64,000 nucleotides of DNA from an uncultured Clostridia bacterium (GCA_934792465.1 CAKVOK010000004.1:1-64000); one strand, 5' to 3'; counted from the stretch's first letter, positions 1 through 9,381 are shown. The notes: generated by a model from the letters alone, not told the origin. Translations and numbers: made by a program.

Positions 1-55
1 GAACAATTACAAAATGCCGAAAAAATTAGTATATGAGTGCATTTTGTAATTGTTC
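1..55. repeat. 17-bp perfect inverted repeat at the window edge
   Basis: Bases 1-17 and 39-55 are exact reverse complements, separated by a 21-base AT-rich loop. The left arm starts at the first base of the window, so the palindrome may extend outside. It could be a terminator of a gene to the left or a small mobile-element end. No coding sequence can be tied to it. Confidence 0.6.
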
Positions 56-181
56 AGCAGTCATTAAATAATAAAATTCTTTGGCATAACCGTTTGAGGT
101 CTTGCCTTTTCTATATATTCTACCGCAAAAAATATATTTGTCAAGTTTGAAAATTTTTACAATTATTCTTCAAAAAAACGG

Positions 182-215
182 AGTTGCAGCAAAACGAAAT
201 CGTTTTGCCGCAACT
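182..215 (-). terminator. Terminator of the fucO-type gene (GCAAAACGA hairpin family)
   Basis: The arms at 182-197 and 200-215 pair at 15 of 16 positions. Read on the minus strand, the hairpin lies 37 bases past the stop codon and is followed by a run of seven T. The stem contains GCAAAACGA/TCGTTTTGC, shared with other intergenic hairpins in this window. Confidence 0.85.
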
Positions 216-251
216 ACCCACAAGGATTTTTCCGCAATCCCTCAAATTCAA

Positions 252-1397
252 TTACATCAAGCTTCTGTAAATCTCTGCAATTTCCTCAACGCTTGTATCT
301 CTCGGATTTCCGGGACGGCAAGCGTCGGCATAAGCGGATTCCGCAAGTGCCGGAATATCCTCTTCTTTTACAATTCCTTTAAGTGTGGACGGTATACCGA
401 CGTCCTCGGAAAGCTTACGTACTGCGTCAACAGCTGCTTTGCGGTATTCCTCCGGAGTCATATCGTCAACGCCTTCAACTCCCATAGCCTTTGCAATATC
501 CTTATACTTTTCTCCGGTATATTCGGCATTATAAGCCATAACAGCCGGAAGAAGTATAGCGCACGCCTTGCCGTGCGGAGTATCGTAATAAGCCGAAAGC
601 GTATGTGCCATGGAGTGGTCTACACCAAGTCCTACGTTTGAAAAGCCCATGCCTGCCACATACTGACCGAGTGCCATGCCATCTCTGCCGTCTTTGCCGT
701 TTTTCACCGCATCACGGAGCGAACGTGAAATTATCTCAATAGCCTTAATATGGAACATATCGGAAAGCTCCCATGCTCCTTTTGTTATATATCCCTCTAT
801 GGCGTGCGTCAATGCGTCCATGCCCGTAGCTGCCGTAAGCGACGCCGGCATTGTAGACATCATATCCGGGTCTACAACAGCCACAACCGGAATATCGTGA
901 GCGTCAACGCATACAAACTTACGTTTCTTCTCAACGTCCGTAATAACGTAGTTTATAGTAACCTCCGCAGCAGTTCCCGCCGTTGTCGGTACTGCGATTA
1001 TCGGAACGCATTTATTTTTTGTAGGTGCTACGCCCTCAAGCGAGCGCACGTCCGCAAATTCCGGATTTGCAATTATAATTCCTATTGCCTTTGAAGTGTC
1101 CATTGATGAACCGCCGCCTATAGCGACAATGCAGTCAGCACCGCAGGCTTTAAATTCTTCAACGCCGTGCCGGACATTTTCGATTGTCGGATTCGGCTTA
1201 ATATCGGAATAAAGTTTGTACTCTATCCCCGCCTTTTCAATTAGATCGGTAACCTTTTGGGATACGCCGAATTTCACAAGATCCGGGTCTGATGCAACGA
1301 ATACCTTTTTAAAGCCTCGGCTTTTAATCTCTTCCGGTATCGCATTGATAGCGCCTGCGCCATGGTAAGAAGTTTCATTAAGCATAAATTTGTTCAT
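252..1397 (-). CDS. fucO: Lactaldehyde reductase / 1,2-propanediol oxidoreductase (iron-dependent ADH)
   Basis: This 381-residue group III alcohol dehydrogenase interconverts L-lactaldehyde and L-1,2-propanediol with NAD(H), the last step of anaerobic fucose or rhamnose breakdown. The nucleotide motif GGGSSMDTSK lies at residues 94-103. The metal-binding stretches MDALTHAIEG and HSMAHTLSAYYDTPHG are intact. As I recall the E. coli enzyme, FucO (382 aa), many blocks match almost word for word (NPEFADVRSLEG, VTINYVITD, GQYVAGMGFSNVGLG), so FucO is preferred over a generic ethanol dehydrogenase. The ATG has an AAAGGTG ribosome site and a consensus promoter (1504-1532). It is a single-gene unit on the opposite edge from the microcompartment locus, which may use the same metabolites. 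Substrate is inferred from similarity. Confidence 0.85.
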   Translation of the reverse strand: MNKFMLNETSYHGAGAINAIPEEIKSRGFKKVFVASDPDLVKFGVSQKVTDLIEKAGIEYKLYSDIKPNPTIENVRHGVEEFKACGADCIVAIGGGSSMDTSKAIGIIIANPEFADVRSLEGVAPTKNKCVPIIAVPTTAGTAAEVTINYVITDVEKKRKFVCVDAHDIPVVAVVDPDMMSTMPASLTAATGMDALTHAIEGYITKGAWELSDMFHIKAIEIISRSLRDAVKNGKDGRDGMALGQYVAGMGFSNVGLGVDHSMAHTLSAYYDTPHGKACAILLPAVMAYNAEYTGEKYKDIAKAMGVEGVDDMTPEEYRKAAVDAVRKLSEDVGIPSTLKGIVKEEDIPALAESAYADACRPGNPRDTSVEEIAEIYRSLM

Positions 1398-1503
1398 AAA
1401 GCAATCACCTTTCTATTTGATTATTTATATGAGCTTAGAAAAAAGTGACAAGACGGATTTTTTGTTCTGTGCGTCCCGTGCATTTTTATCAAGTTCCAAC
1501 TAC

Positions 1504-1532
1504 ATTATACATCACAAATATGACATTGTCAA
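1504..1532 (-). promoter_or_regulatory. Promoter of fucO-type gene
   Basis: On the minus strand a perfect TTGACA (1527-1532) and a perfect TATAAT (1504-1509) are 17 bp apart, giving a leader of about 100 nt before the start at 1397. The rest of 1533-1919 holds no credible gene, only dispersed repeat copies. Confidence 0.85.
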
Positions 1533-1719
1533 GAACAAAATATTACAAAATTATTAACATTTACAGCCGGTGTAATAAACCTCTTCTTCCGGCAGTCTAT
1601 GCTACTCCTCTGATTTTCCTGTTTATAGTGCTGTTAAATTCTTTACATTCAATATTTCACTCTTTTTCGGGGCTTTATTGTCCTCTCATAAAGTCTATAA
1701 ATCAAACAGGAGCCGTAGC

Positions 1720-1743
1720 AAAAATGCACAAACCGCATAAAGC
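1720..1743. repeat. 24-bp dispersed intergenic repeat, copy 1
   Basis: This 24-mer recurs in inverted orientation at 55781-55804 with one mismatch. Its last 12 bases (ACCGCATAAAGC) also occur near 19867-19878 next to another repeat. It lies in a 575-bp gap without genes. Confidence 0.7.
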
Positions 1744-1865
1744 GAAAAAATACCGGTATAAATACAAGCAGATAATTGTAAAAGGTAAACTAAAACAGAT
1801 GTAGAAATTCGTTTGAGAGCGAATTTCTAAAATTAAATATTGCTTTATGCTATGAACAAATTTCG

Positions 1866-1891
1866 CCTTGCTTTTGCTCAGTTTGTCCGGT
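1866..1891. repeat. 26-bp conserved box upstream of a terminator hairpin, copy 1
   Basis: These 26 bases are identical to 19887-19912. In both places the box lies about 30 bp before a GCAAAACGA-type hairpin on the same strand, so box plus hairpin forms a composite repeat. Function unknown. Confidence 0.75.
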
Positions 1892-1919
1892 CTGCACTAT
1901 TTCCCAAATACCCCAAAAA

Positions 1920-1953
1920 GGGTGCAGCAAAACGAAATCGTTTTCCTACACCC
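1920..1953 (-). terminator. Terminator of the ribosomal protein super-operon
   Basis: Two 16-base arms pair at 14 positions around a tight GAAATC loop. On the minus strand the hairpin begins 20 bases after the L17 stop and is followed by five T. It belongs to the GCAAAACGA hairpin family. Confidence 0.85.
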
Positions 1954-1972
1954 TCTTTTGGTTTAATAATTA

Positions 1973-2314
1973 TTAAACTAATTCGATGATAGCCATAGGC
2001 GCAGCGTCACCGCGTCTTGGTTCTGCCTTTATAACTCTTGTATAGCCACCGTTTCTTTCTGCATACTTCGGAGCTATCTCGTCAAAAAGCTTTATTACAA
2101 CTTCTCTTTTTGTAATATAACCGAGTGCCTGACGTTTGCTGCTTAATGTATTTTCTTTGCCTAATGTAATCATTTTATCTGCCATTGAACGGATTTCCTT
2201 AGCCTTTGCTTCGGTAGTCGTTATTCTGCCGTTTTCCAAAAGCTGTGTTACCATAGTTCTGAGTAACATTAATCTGTTTGCTGTACTGCGGCCTAATTTT
2301 CTTGTTCCGGGCAT
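1973..2314 (-). CDS. rplQ: 50S ribosomal protein L17
   Basis: This 113-residue protein sits near the peptide exit tunnel of the 50S subunit. It opens with the typical [19 protein letters not shown] and closes with a basic core ending [14 protein letters not shown], a normal bacterial length. It is the last gene of the super-operon, 51 bp after rpoA, the classical position. A GGGAGGT ribosome site precedes the ATG. Nothing unusual. Confidence 0.98.
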   Translation of the reverse strand: MPGTRKLGRSTANRLMLLRTMVTQLLENGRITTTEAKAKEIRSMADKMITLGKENTLSSKRQALGYITKREVVIKLFDEIAPKYAERNGGYTRVIKAEPRRGDAAPMAIIELV

Positions 2315-2365
2315 CTAATTCAACCTCCCTTTTCATGAACATACTTTGGTTTTACAAAGCTATGA

Positions 2366-3310
2366 TTATTCTTCTTCTTTGCGCAGGGATAATCCCAATG
2401 CAACAAGCTTGCCGATTACTTCGTCTAAAGACTTTCTTCCAAGGTTTCTAACCTTAATCATGTCGTCTTCTGTTCTTGCGACGAGATCCTCAACAGTGTT
2501 AATACCTGCACGTTTTAAACAGTTATACGCTCTGACTGAAAGGTCAAGCTCTTCTATTGTCATTTCGAGAACCTTTGTCTTTGAATCGTCAGATTTCTTG
2601 ATAACCGTGTCGGCATCCTTTGCGTTATCCGAAAGCTCAATAAAGAATCTGAGGTGGTCACTCAATATTTTCGCACTCAAGCTGACTGCTTCGTCCGGCG
2701 ATATTACACCGTTTGTCCAAACGTCTATAGTAAGCTTATCATAGTCGGTAACCTGTCCCACACGTGTGTTTTCCACGGTGTAGTTTACCTTTACAACAGG
2801 TGTATATATCGAATCCACCTGTATTGTGCCTATTGCAGAATTGGACGTTTTCTTCTCGGCAGGGATATATCCTCTGCCTTTATTTACGATAATGTCCATA
2901 TAAAGTCTGCCGTCTGAATTGAGTGTAGCTATCGGGAGTTCGGGATTCAAAATCTCGACGTCAGCGTCGCATTTTATATCCCTTGCATAAACTACTCCCT
3001 CGCCCACAGCGTCTATCTTTAATGTTTTCGGACCCTCGCCTTCGATTTTAACAATAAGCTGTTTCATGTTAAGTATGATGTCCGTTACATCTTCCTTAAC
3101 ACCGTCCATCTTTGTAATCTCGTGCTGAACGCCGTCAATTTTCACTGCGGTTACCGAACAGCCCTCTAAAGATGAAAGCATTATTCTGCGAAGCGAGTTA
3201 CCAAGGGTCATTCCGTAACCTCTTTCCAGCGGTTCCGCAATGAATTTGCCGTATGTGCCATCGGGGCTTAACTCCACACGCTCTATACGTGGTTTTTCTA
3301 TTTCTATCAT
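2366..3310 (-). CDS. rpoA: RNA polymerase alpha subunit
   Basis: This is the 314-residue alpha subunit, whose dimer starts assembly of RNA polymerase. The N-terminal dimerisation domain shows [19 protein letters not shown] near residues 29-48. The C-terminal domain for UP-element and activator contacts (about 235-305) has the two helix-hairpin-helix stretches [20 protein letters not shown] and [15 protein letters not shown]. It lies between rpsD and rplQ, so polymerase supply is tied to ribosome production. Length is ordinary. Confidence 0.99.
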   Translation of the reverse strand: MIEIEKPRIERVELSPDGTYGKFIAEPLERGYGMTLGNSLRRIMLSSLEGCSVTAVKIDGVQHEITKMDGVKEDVTDIILNMKQLIVKIEGEGPKTLKIDAVGEGVVYARDIKCDADVEILNPELPIATLNSDGRLYMDIIVNKGRGYIPAEKKTSNSAIGTIQVDSIYTPVVKVNYTVENTRVGQVTDYDKLTIDVWTNGVISPDEAVSLSAKILSDHLRFFIELSDNAKDADTVIKKSDDSKTKVLEMTIEELDLSVRAYNCLKRAGINTVEDLVARTEDDMIKVRNLGRKSLDEVIGKLVALGLSLRKEEE

Positions 3311-3391
3311 GTATAAACCCTCCCTTTATTCTTTTTTAATATTCACTCACTTTATTGAGGGTACATTTATAAATGCTCATTAATAACCTAA

Positions 3392-4018
3392 TTATTTGGA
3401 GTAAAGCTCTACTATGAGATGCTCTGCTATCGGTAAATCAATATCGTCACGCTGAGCATATGCTAAAACTTTTCCTGTTAATGTATTAGCGTCAAAGTCA
3501 AGCCATTTCGGTAATGTTTTTGTTGCATTAGCCTCTACGCTTGCTTTAATTACCTCAACATCTGTGCTTTTTTCGTTCACTGTTATAACATCTTCCGGTT
3601 TAACAAGCATTGAACAGATATTAGCTTTTTTTCCGTTAATCTTGAAATGGTTGTGGAGTATGAGCTGTCTTGCCTGCGCCCTTGACATTGCATATCCGAG
3701 TCTGTAAACTACGTTATCGAATCTGCTTTCAAGGATTGTGAGCAGGTTTTCACCCGTTATACCCTGTTTTCTTTCTGCCATTTCAAAATATTTGGCAAAC
3801 TGTTTCTCCAAAACACCGTAATATCTTTTTGCTTTCTGTTTTTCACGCAGCTGTAAGCCGTATTCCGACATTTTCTTACGAGCCATACCATGCTGACCGG
3901 GTGCAAATGCTCTTCTGCCGATTGCACATTTTCCCGTGTAGCATCTGTCGCCTTTAAGATATAATTTTTCGCCTTCTCTACGACAAAGTCTGCATACTGA
4001 ACCTGTATATCTTGCCAT
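3392..4018 (-). CDS. rpsD: 30S ribosomal protein S4 (zinc-binding form)
   Basis: S4 (208 aa) nucleates assembly of the 30S body by binding the 5' domain of 16S rRNA. This is the C+ form: Cys9, Cys12, Cys26 and Cys31 make a zinc site that the zinc-free paralog lacks. The S4 RNA-binding domain begins near residue 97 ([23 protein letters not shown]). In many bacteria S4 represses the alpha operon by binding mRNA; no such site can be assigned here by eye. Confidence 0.98.
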   Translation of the reverse strand: MARYTGSVCRLCRREGEKLYLKGDRCYTGKCAIGRRAFAPGQHGMARKKMSEYGLQLREKQKAKRYYGVLEKQFAKYFEMAERKQGITGENLLTILESRFDNVVYRLGYAMSRAQARQLILHNHFKINGKKANICSMLVKPEDVITVNEKSTDVEVIKASVEANATKTLPKWLDFDANTLTGKVLAYAQRDDIDLPIAEHLIVELYSK

Positions 4019-4045
4019 CTCGCACTTTCGCCTCCTTTAATTTAA

Positions 4046-4444
4046 TTAAACACGTCTTCTTTTCGGTGGTCTGCATCCGTTGTGAGGTATTGGAGTATTA
4101 TCTTTAATCATGCTAACTTCAAGACCTGCTGTCTGCAATGCTCTGATTGCAGCTTCTCTGCCGGATCCGGGACCTTTTACGTATACTTCAACCGATTTAA
4201 GTCCGTGTTCCATTGCAGCTTTTGCTGCTGTTTCCGCAGCCATCTGCGCAGCGAAAGGTGTGCTCTTTTTCGAGCCGCGGAAGCCAAGACCGCCTGCGCT
4301 TGCCCATGAAAGTGCATTTCCTGCTGTATCTGTTATTGTTACAATAGTGTTGTTAAAGGTTGAACGGATATGAGCCGCGCCTTTATCAACATTCTTTTTC
4401 TCACGACGTTTTCTTACAACTTTTTTCGTTGCTGCTTTAGCCAT
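4046..4444 (-). CDS. rpsK: 30S ribosomal protein S11
   Basis: S11 (132 aa) lies on the 30S platform near the E site. The core [14 protein letters not shown] and the C-terminal end [12 protein letters not shown] are characteristic. The N-terminus is a Lys/Arg-rich tail of about 20 residues. It lies between rpsM and rpsD with short spacers, which implies one transcript. Confidence 0.98.
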   Translation of the reverse strand: MAKAATKKVVRKRREKKNVDKGAAHIRSTFNNTIVTITDTAGNALSWASAGGLGFRGSKKSTPFAAQMAAETAAKAAMEHGLKSVEVYVKGPGSGREAAIRALQTAGLEVSMIKDNTPIPHNGCRPPKRRRV

Positions 4445-4459
4445 TATTTCCGCTCCTCC

Positions 4460-4828
4460 TTATTTCTTCTTATTTGCGATGGTCTTTCTCGGACCTTTTC
4501 TTGTTCTCGCATTTGTCTTTGTTTTCTGACCTCTTACCGGCAGACCTTTTCTGTGTCTTACGCCGCGGTAGCAGCCGATTTCCATTAATCTCTTAATATT
4601 AAGACCTATTTCTCTGCGAAGATCACCTTCTACATGATAATCTCTGTCGATTACATCTCTTAATTTTGCGAGATCGTCCTCTGTAAGGTCTTTTACTCTT
4701 GTGTCAGGGTTAATTCCTGTTTCTGCAAGAATTTTTGCAGCACTGGTTCTACCGATACCGAAGATATAGGTAAGACCAATTTCTATTCTTTTTTCTCTGG
4801 GTAAATCTACACCCGCGATTCTTGCCAT
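4460..4828 (-). CDS. rpsM: 30S ribosomal protein S13
   Basis: S13 (122 aa) is at the head of the 30S subunit and contacts the 50S subunit and P-site tRNA. The family start [21 protein letters not shown] is present. I chose ATG at 4828, because an upstream in-frame GTG (4840) abuts the AGGAGG and would add four residues not usual in the family. The C-terminal tail [16 protein letters not shown] is the conserved tRNA-contacting extension. Confidence 0.97.
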   Translation of the reverse strand: MARIAGVDLPREKRIEIGLTYIFGIGRTSAAKILAETGINPDTRVKDLTEDDLAKLRDVIDRDYHVEGDLRREIGLNIKRLMEIGCYRGVRHRKGLPVRGQKTKTNARTRKGPRKTIANKKK

Positions 4829-4928
4829 TTGATTTTGCACCTCCTGCTAAATTTTCATTTACGGTTTATATTCCTAAGGGTACAAATCCATAATAGGTTT
4901 GCCAGCCGCTCCCCTTCATTCAGTAATA

Positions 4929-5042
4929 TTAACCTTGTTTCTGTTTATGTTTAGGGTTCTCGCAGATAACCATTACTCTGCCTTTTCTTTTTATTACCTT
5001 GCATTTTTCACACATTGGTTTAACTGATGGTTTAACCTTCAT
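4929..5042 (-). CDS. rpmJ: 50S ribosomal protein L36 (zinc-binding form)
   Basis: This 37-residue protein ([20 protein letters not shown]...) is the smallest ribosomal protein and has the usual bacterial length. Cys11, Cys14, Cys27 and His32 form the zinc ribbon, so it is the C+ type. It lies between infA and rpsM in the standard order with a GGAGGTAACC-type ribosome site 5' of the ATG. Confidence 0.97.
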   Translation of the reverse strand: MKVKPSVKPMCEKCKVIKRKGRVMVICENPKHKQKQG

Positions 5043-5057
5043 TTTGGTTACCTCCTT

Positions 5058-5276
5058 CTATTTTGCTCTCCATGTTATTCTTCCTTTTGTAAGGTCATAC
5101 GGCGAAAGCTCTATCGTAACCTTATCACCCGGAAGTATTTTTATGAAATTCATTCTGAGTTTTCCGGATATATGAGCCAATACCTTATGTCCGTTCGGAA
5201 GCTCAACCTGGAACATTGCATTCGGCAGTGCTTCAAGCACTGTTCCCTCGAATTCTATTACATCTTCTTTTGCCAA
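5058..5276 (-). CDS. infA: Translation initiation factor IF-1
   Basis: IF-1 (72 aa) occupies the ribosomal A site during initiation and helps IF-2 and IF-3 select the initiator tRNA. The single S1/OB fold is complete, from [20 protein letters not shown] to [12 protein letters not shown]. It lies 15 bp upstream of rpmJ and follows the KOW-domain gene, a conserved clostridial arrangement. Confidence 0.98.
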   Translation of the reverse strand: MAKEDVIEFEGTVLEALPNAMFQVELPNGHKVLAHISGKLRMNFIKILPGDKVTIELSPYDLTKGRITWRAK

Positions 5277-5300
5277 GGAAAATTCCTCCTTTTAGACCTT

Positions 5301-5540
5301 TTATATTCTTTTAAAAATATTTAATTCTTTGCGAAGTACTTTATCGGTTATTTCACTTATATCAATACGCTTATCCAAAACAGCAAGGTGTTTTGGATTT
5401 TTGCGTTTCGGCGCAGCGAGCTTTTTCGTTTTGCCGTTTGAAACATAGGCAAATCCGCCGTCTGTTCTCACAACAACATAATATTCCCCGCTGTCGTGCC
5501 CTTTCAGAGATTTCACTACCGTACCGCATTCAGGCTGCAA
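5301..5540 (-). CDS. KOW-domain RNA-binding protein (L14e-like)
   Basis: This small basic protein (79 aa from the chosen start) is typical of Clostridia between map and infA. It begins with a KOW-like segment (GTVVKSLKGHDSGEYYVVV), followed by GKTKKLAAPKRKNPKHL, the usual Lys-rich RNA-binding part. The exact role is not established; similarity to archaeal L14e suggests ribosome association. The TTG at 5540 has a good GAGGTG ribosome site six bases away. A GTG at 5549 overlapping that site is the alternative and would add three residues. Confidence 0.8.
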   Translation of the reverse strand: MQPECGTVVKSLKGHDSGEYYVVVRTDGGFAYVSNGKTKKLAAPKRKNPKHLAVLDKRIDISEITDKVLRKELNIFKRI

Positions 5541-5550
5541 AACAATCACC

Positions 5551-6297
5551 TCATATTTTCGTTATTATTTCGCACTGCCCGTCTGTAATAATAACAGTAT
5601 TTTCATAATGTGCCGATAGCGTATTATCTCTCGTAACATAAGTCCAGCCGTTTTTAAGGCGGCGAATATCGTATCCGCCGACATTGACCATAGGTTCTAT
5701 GGCAATTGTCATTCCTTTTACGAGTCTCAGACCTCTGCCTGCCTGCCCGTAGTTCGGAACGTCCGGCGGCTCGTGGAGATTTGCACCCACACCGTGACCT
5801 ATCAGTTCACGGACTACCGAATAACCGTTTTCCTCAACAAATGCTTGTATAGCGTGACCTATATCGCCCAGTCTGCTGCCTGCTCTTGCAAATTCAATTC
5901 CTTTGTAAAAGCTTTCTTTGGTAACATCTATAAGCCTTTGCGCTTCCGGAGATATCTTGCCTACCGCAAAAGTTCTTGCGGCGTCCGCATGATAGCCTTT
6001 ATAGCACACGCCCACGTCTACACTTATTATATCACCATCTTCAAGTACTCTGTCGCCCGGTATGCCATGCACAATTTCGTTATTCACGGAAGCGCATATA
6101 CTTGCCGGAAAACCTTCGTAATTTAAGAAGGACGGTTTAGCTTTTTGTTTGGTTATATACTTATGCGCAAGCGTATCAAGCTGTTTTGTCGTAACTCCGC
6201 TTTTCGAATGTTCTTTCAAAAGCTGAAGTGTTTCATGCAAAATCTTTCCTGCATGGCGCATAAGCTCTAATTCACTTTCAGACTTAATTGTTACCAT
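5551..6297 (-). CDS. map: Methionine aminopeptidase, type I
   Basis: This enzyme (248 aa) removes the N-terminal methionine from new proteins using two metal ions. The ligand pattern is visible: HGIPGDRVLEDGDIISVDVG and YHADAARTFAVG supply the two Asp, then GHGVGANLHEPPDVPNYG a His, and IEPMVN plus SAHYENTVIIT the Glu ligands. Chosen start is ATG at 6297, matching the family N-terminus; a GTG at 6306 would add three residues. The first codons overlap the end of adk by 14 bp, suggesting translational coupling. Confidence 0.96.
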   Translation of the reverse strand: MVTIKSESELELMRHAGKILHETLQLLKEHSKSGVTTKQLDTLAHKYITKQKAKPSFLNYEGFPASICASVNNEIVHGIPGDRVLEDGDIISVDVGVCYKGYHADAARTFAVGKISPEAQRLIDVTKESFYKGIEFARAGSRLGDIGHAIQAFVEENGYSVVRELIGHGVGANLHEPPDVPNYGQAGRGLRLVKGMTIAIEPMVNVGGYDIRRLKNGWTYVTRDNTLSAHYENTVIITDGQCEIITKI

Positions 6298-6931
6298 AAT
6301 TTTCACCCAACGCTTTAAATATTTTTTCTTTTATCATATCAACATCTCCCGTTCCGTCAATGCTGATAAGCTTTCCAAGCTTTTTATAAAAAGCAACCAA
6401 AGGCTCCGTTTGCTTATGGTAAACAGAAAGTCTTTTTCTTACTGTTTCTTCCGTATCATCTTCACGCCGGTAAAGCTCTGCTCCGCATTTATCGCAGCTG
6501 TTTTCCTGCTTCGGAGGATTATTCACCGTATGGAACACAGCTCCGCAGCTTTTACATTCTCTGCGACCCGTTATCCTATGAATAACTTCTTCATCGCTTA
6601 CGTTGATAAGCAGTGCTTTTTCAATCTCGATACCGTGAGTTTCGGCAAATTCCGCCTGGACGACGGTTCTCGGAAATCCGTCGAGGATATAACCGTTTTT
6701 GCAGTCGTCCATAGCAAGTCTTTGCTTAACCATTTCCAATATGAGATCATCGGGAACGAGTTCACCGTTGTCAATATAGCTTTTTGCCTTATTGCCGAAA
6801 ACCGAAGACGCACTTATCTCTTGTCTGATTATGCTGCCGGTTGAGATTGAAGGAATGCCATAAAATTCTTTCAAGAATCCCGACTGTGTTCCCTTTCCCG
6901 ACGCCGGCGGTCCAAGCAATATAAGTTTCAT
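6284..6931 (-). CDS. adk: Adenylate kinase
   Basis: This 215-residue enzyme interconverts AMP, ATP and ADP. It has the P-loop GPPASGKGTQ at residues 7-16, the family signature DGFPRTVVQAE, and a long-type LID with four cysteines (CKSCGAVFH...CDKCG) that bind structural zinc, as in other Gram-positive enzymes. It lies between secY and map as in most Firmicutes. Confidence 0.98.
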   Translation of the reverse strand: MKLILLGPPASGKGTQSGFLKEFYGIPSISTGSIIRQEISASSVFGNKAKSYIDNGELVPDDLILEMVKQRLAMDDCKNGYILDGFPRTVVQAEFAETHGIEIEKALLINVSDEEVIHRITGRRECKSCGAVFHTVNNPPKQENSCDKCGAELYRREDDTEETVRKRLSVYHKQTEPLVAFYKKLGKLISIDGTGDVDMIKEKIFKALGENYGNN

Positions 6932-6949
6932 AATTTCAGCCTCTTTAAA

Positions 6950-8206
6950 TTAATCCAAAAAACCTTTATAATTTCTCATAAGCATCTGTGATTCAATCTG
7001 ACGGTATGTTTCGATTGCAACACCAACCAAGATAAGGAGTGATGTACCGCCGAACGATACCGCAATGTTTCCGCGGCTCATAAGAATCGGAAGAACTGCA
7101 ACAAGAGCTATTGCAATAGAACCTATTACAGTAACCTTATTCATTACTTTCGTGATGAAGTCCGATGTCGGTCTGCCCGGTCTTATGCCAGGTATAAATC
7201 CGCCGTTTGCTTTAATATTATTAGACATTTCTATCGGATTGTAAATCATAGCCGTATAGAAGAATGTAAAGAATATTATAAGCACAAAGTATAATACCGC
7301 ATAAAGCCAGGATGTTGAGAACCAGTTAATCCATTTTACATCGCCCGATGTGAACAATCTTGCGATTGTTGCCGGGAACGAAAGGATTGAGCTTGCAAAG
7401 ATTATAGGAATAACTCCCGCCATTGATACTTTGAACGGAATATGCGTACTCTGTCCGCCGTACATCTTTGTTCCGAGCATTCTCTTTGCATACTGAACCG
7501 GAATTCTTCTTTCCGCATCATTTATCATTACTACAAACGCAACGGCTACGAGGCAGAGCACAAGCACGAGAAGCGCTTTCCACCACTGTTCAAGAGCCAT
7601 CTGATATAATGTGGCAAGCATTGTAGGTATTCTTGTTACGATACCTGCGAAGATAATAATCGAAATACCGTTTCCGATACCTCTGTCCGTTATCTGCTCG
7701 CCTATCCACATCAGGAATGCAGTACCTGCAGTGAATGATAATGTTATTGTTACAAAACTTAAAAATCCGGGATTTGTGAGTGAGCCTGTGCTGTTTGCAA
7801 GACCTACATAAAGTCCCGACGCCTGTATGAACGCAAGTATTACCGTGAGATAACGAGTCCATTTAGCGAGTAATTTTCTGCCTTCCATACCTTCCTGAGC
7901 TATCTTCTCAAGCGAAGGAATCGCAACTGTCAAAAGCTGTATTATAATTGACGAGTTTACATACGGTGTAATACTCATCGCAAATATCGAAGCATTCTGC
8001 ATAGCTCCGCCGGATATTATGTTTACAAGATCAAACACTGTTCCTGAACCCGAACCGATACCCATGAGATTTTTAAGTGCGTCCTTAGCTATTCCCGGTA
8101 CGGGTATTACCGTGCCGAGCTGGAATATTATAAGCCAGAACATTGTGAAAAGCAATTTTTTTCTGAGGTCAGGTAATCTCCAAGCATTAACTAATGTCTT
8201 AATCAC
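6950..8206 (-). CDS. secY: Preprotein translocase subunit SecY
   Basis: SecY (418 aa) is the ten-helix channel of the general secretion pathway. It begins with the expected amphipathic segment (MIKTLVNAWRLPDLRKKLLFT). The conserved blocks YVNSSIIIQLL, GIGNGISIIIFAGIV and RRIPVQYAKRM are present, and the last cytosolic tail ends in SQMLMRNYKGFLD. It is located between rplO and adk, the normal spc-operon place. Confidence 0.98.
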   Translation of the reverse strand: MIKTLVNAWRLPDLRKKLLFTMFWLIIFQLGTVIPVPGIAKDALKNLMGIGSGSGTVFDLVNIISGGAMQNASIFAMSITPYVNSSIIIQLLTVAIPSLEKIAQEGMEGRKLLAKWTRYLTVILAFIQASGLYVGLANSTGSLTNPGFLSFVTITLSFTAGTAFLMWIGEQITDRGIGNGISIIIFAGIVTRIPTMLATLYQMALEQWWKALLVLVLCLVAVAFVVMINDAERRIPVQYAKRMLGTKMYGGQSTHIPFKVSMAGVIPIIFASSILSFPATIARLFTSGDVKWINWFSTSWLYAVLYFVLIIFFTFFYTAMIYNPIEMSNNIKANGGFIPGIRPGRPTSDFITKVMNKVTVIGSIAIALVAVLPILMSRGNIAVSFGGTSLLILVGVAIETYRQIESQMLMRNYKGFLD

Positions 8207-8207
8207 C

Positions 8208-8648
8208 TTAAATCACCTCAGCCTTTCCTCCTGCCGCTTCTATTTTAGATTTAGCTGATGCTGTAAATCTTACGGCTTTTACGGTAAGCTTCTTTGTAAT
8301 CTCTCCGTTTCCGAGGATAACTATACCGTCTTTAATTTTCTTTATAACACCGTTTTCTTTAAGAAATTCTGCTGTTATTTCAGTACCGTTGTCGAATTTT
8401 TCCAAATCACTGATTTTTACTTCAACATATGATTTTGCAAATATATTGGTAAAACCGCGTTTCGGAAGTCTTCTGTACAAAGGCATCTGACCGCCTTCAA
8501 AACCCGGTCTTACGCCGCCGCCTGAACGAGCGTTCTGACCTTTATGACCCTTACCGGCTGTTTTGCCGTTTCCGCTTCCGTGACCACGACCTATACGTTT
8601 AACGTCTTTTACGGAACCCGGTGCGGGTGATAATTCGTTTAAGCGCAT
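8208..8648 (-). CDS. rplO: 50S ribosomal protein L15
   Basis: L15 (146 aa) stabilises 23S rRNA late in 50S assembly. The glycine-rich N-terminal extension ([21 protein letters not shown]) threads into rRNA, and the C-terminal globular half ends [18 protein letters not shown]. The stop codon is one base from the secY start, pointing to coupled translation. Confidence 0.98.
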   Translation of the reverse strand: MRLNELSPAPGSVKDVKRIGRGHGSGNGKTAGKGHKGQNARSGGGVRPGFEGGQMPLYRRLPKRGFTNIFAKSYVEVKISDLEKFDNGTEITAEFLKENGVIKKIKDGIVILGNGEITKKLTVKAVRFTASAKSKIEAAGGKAEVI

Positions 8649-8665
8649 AATTGCACCTCCTTCAA

Positions 8666-8845
8666 TTATATTTCTTTTACGTCGATAAGGTGTACGACTT
8701 TTTTCACCATACCCATTATCTGTGGATTTGCATCATGCACCTTGACATCTCTTATTTTTTTCAGTCCAAGTGCTTTAAGTGTTGCTATCTGATCTTTTTT
8801 GCAACCTATGGAGCTTTTAACCTGTGTTATTTCTAATTTAGCCAT
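8666..8845 (-). CDS. rpmD: 50S ribosomal protein L30
   Basis: Reading 8845 to 8666 gives a 59-residue protein beginning [20 protein letters not shown] and ending [12 protein letters not shown], the full bacterial L30 length. The family pattern LxITxxKSxIGxxxxQxxTLxALGLxKI is complete. A GGAGGGGC ribosome site precedes the ATG. It sits between rpsE and rplO, as expected. Confidence 0.97.
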   Translation of the reverse strand: MAKLEITQVKSSIGCKKDQIATLKALGLKKIRDVKVHDANPQIMGMVKKVVHLIDVKEI

Positions 8846-8858
8846 TTTTAGCCCCTCC

Positions 8859-9362
8859 TTAACCTAAAAGTTCTTTTACGGTTTTTCCGCGTCTTGCCGC
8901 AACGTCTTCTGCGCTGTTAAGACCCGAAAGTCCTGCAACAGTTGCGTTTACAACGTTACGAGGATTGTTTGAACGCAGACATTTTGTTCTTATATCTCTG
9001 ATTCCTGCAAGCTCAAGCACTGCACGTACTGCACCGCCTGCGATAACTCCGGTACCGGGTGCTGCCGGTTTCATCAAAACCTCGCCTGCTCCGGATTTAC
9101 CTATCGTTTCATGGGGTATTGTCGTACCTACCATAGGAACTGTTACTAAGTTCTTTTTAGCGTCTTCGATAGCTTTTCTTACTGCTTCCGGTATTTCAGC
9201 CGCTTTACCGTTGCCGTATCCTACGTGACCGTTCTTATCGCCGACAACAACAAGTGCACTGAAACGGAAAGTTCTACCGCCCTTTACAACCTTAGCAACA
9301 CGTCTTATGCTAACTACAGACTCTTCTAATTCCAAGCTATTTGCATCTATATATTCCTGCAT
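8859..9362 (-). CDS. rpsE: 30S ribosomal protein S5
   Basis: S5 (167 aa) helps decoding accuracy near the mRNA entry. The double-stranded-RNA-like N-terminal domain starts [20 protein letters not shown] and the second domain carries [21 protein letters not shown] chose ATG at 9362 with GGAGGGG eight bases upstream; a longer reading from 9410 would overlap rplR and add an unrelated tail. Confidence 0.97.
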   Translation of the reverse strand: MQEYIDANSLELEESVVSIRRVAKVVKGGRTFRFSALVVVGDKNGHVGYGNGKAAEIPEAVRKAIEDAKKNLVTVPMVGTTIPHETIGKSGAGEVLMKPAAPGTGVIAGGAVRAVLELAGIRDIRTKCLRSNNPRNVVNATVAGLSGLNSAEDVAARRGKTVKELLG

Positions 9363-9381
9363 AGTGTTCCCCTCCTTCTTA

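Noticed and set aside
26..150. Protein-like minus-strand frame (KTSNGYAKEFYY...) with a TTGACA/TAGAAT pair
   Set aside because: No ATG, GTG or TTG start with a ribosome site opens it, it is under 50 codons, and it ends in the edge palindrome. A degenerate gene fragment is possible but not supportable.
1445..1804. 119-codon plus-strand frame in the spacer after fucO
   Set aside because: No ribosome site, low-complexity composition, and it runs through the fucO promoter and the 24-bp repeat.
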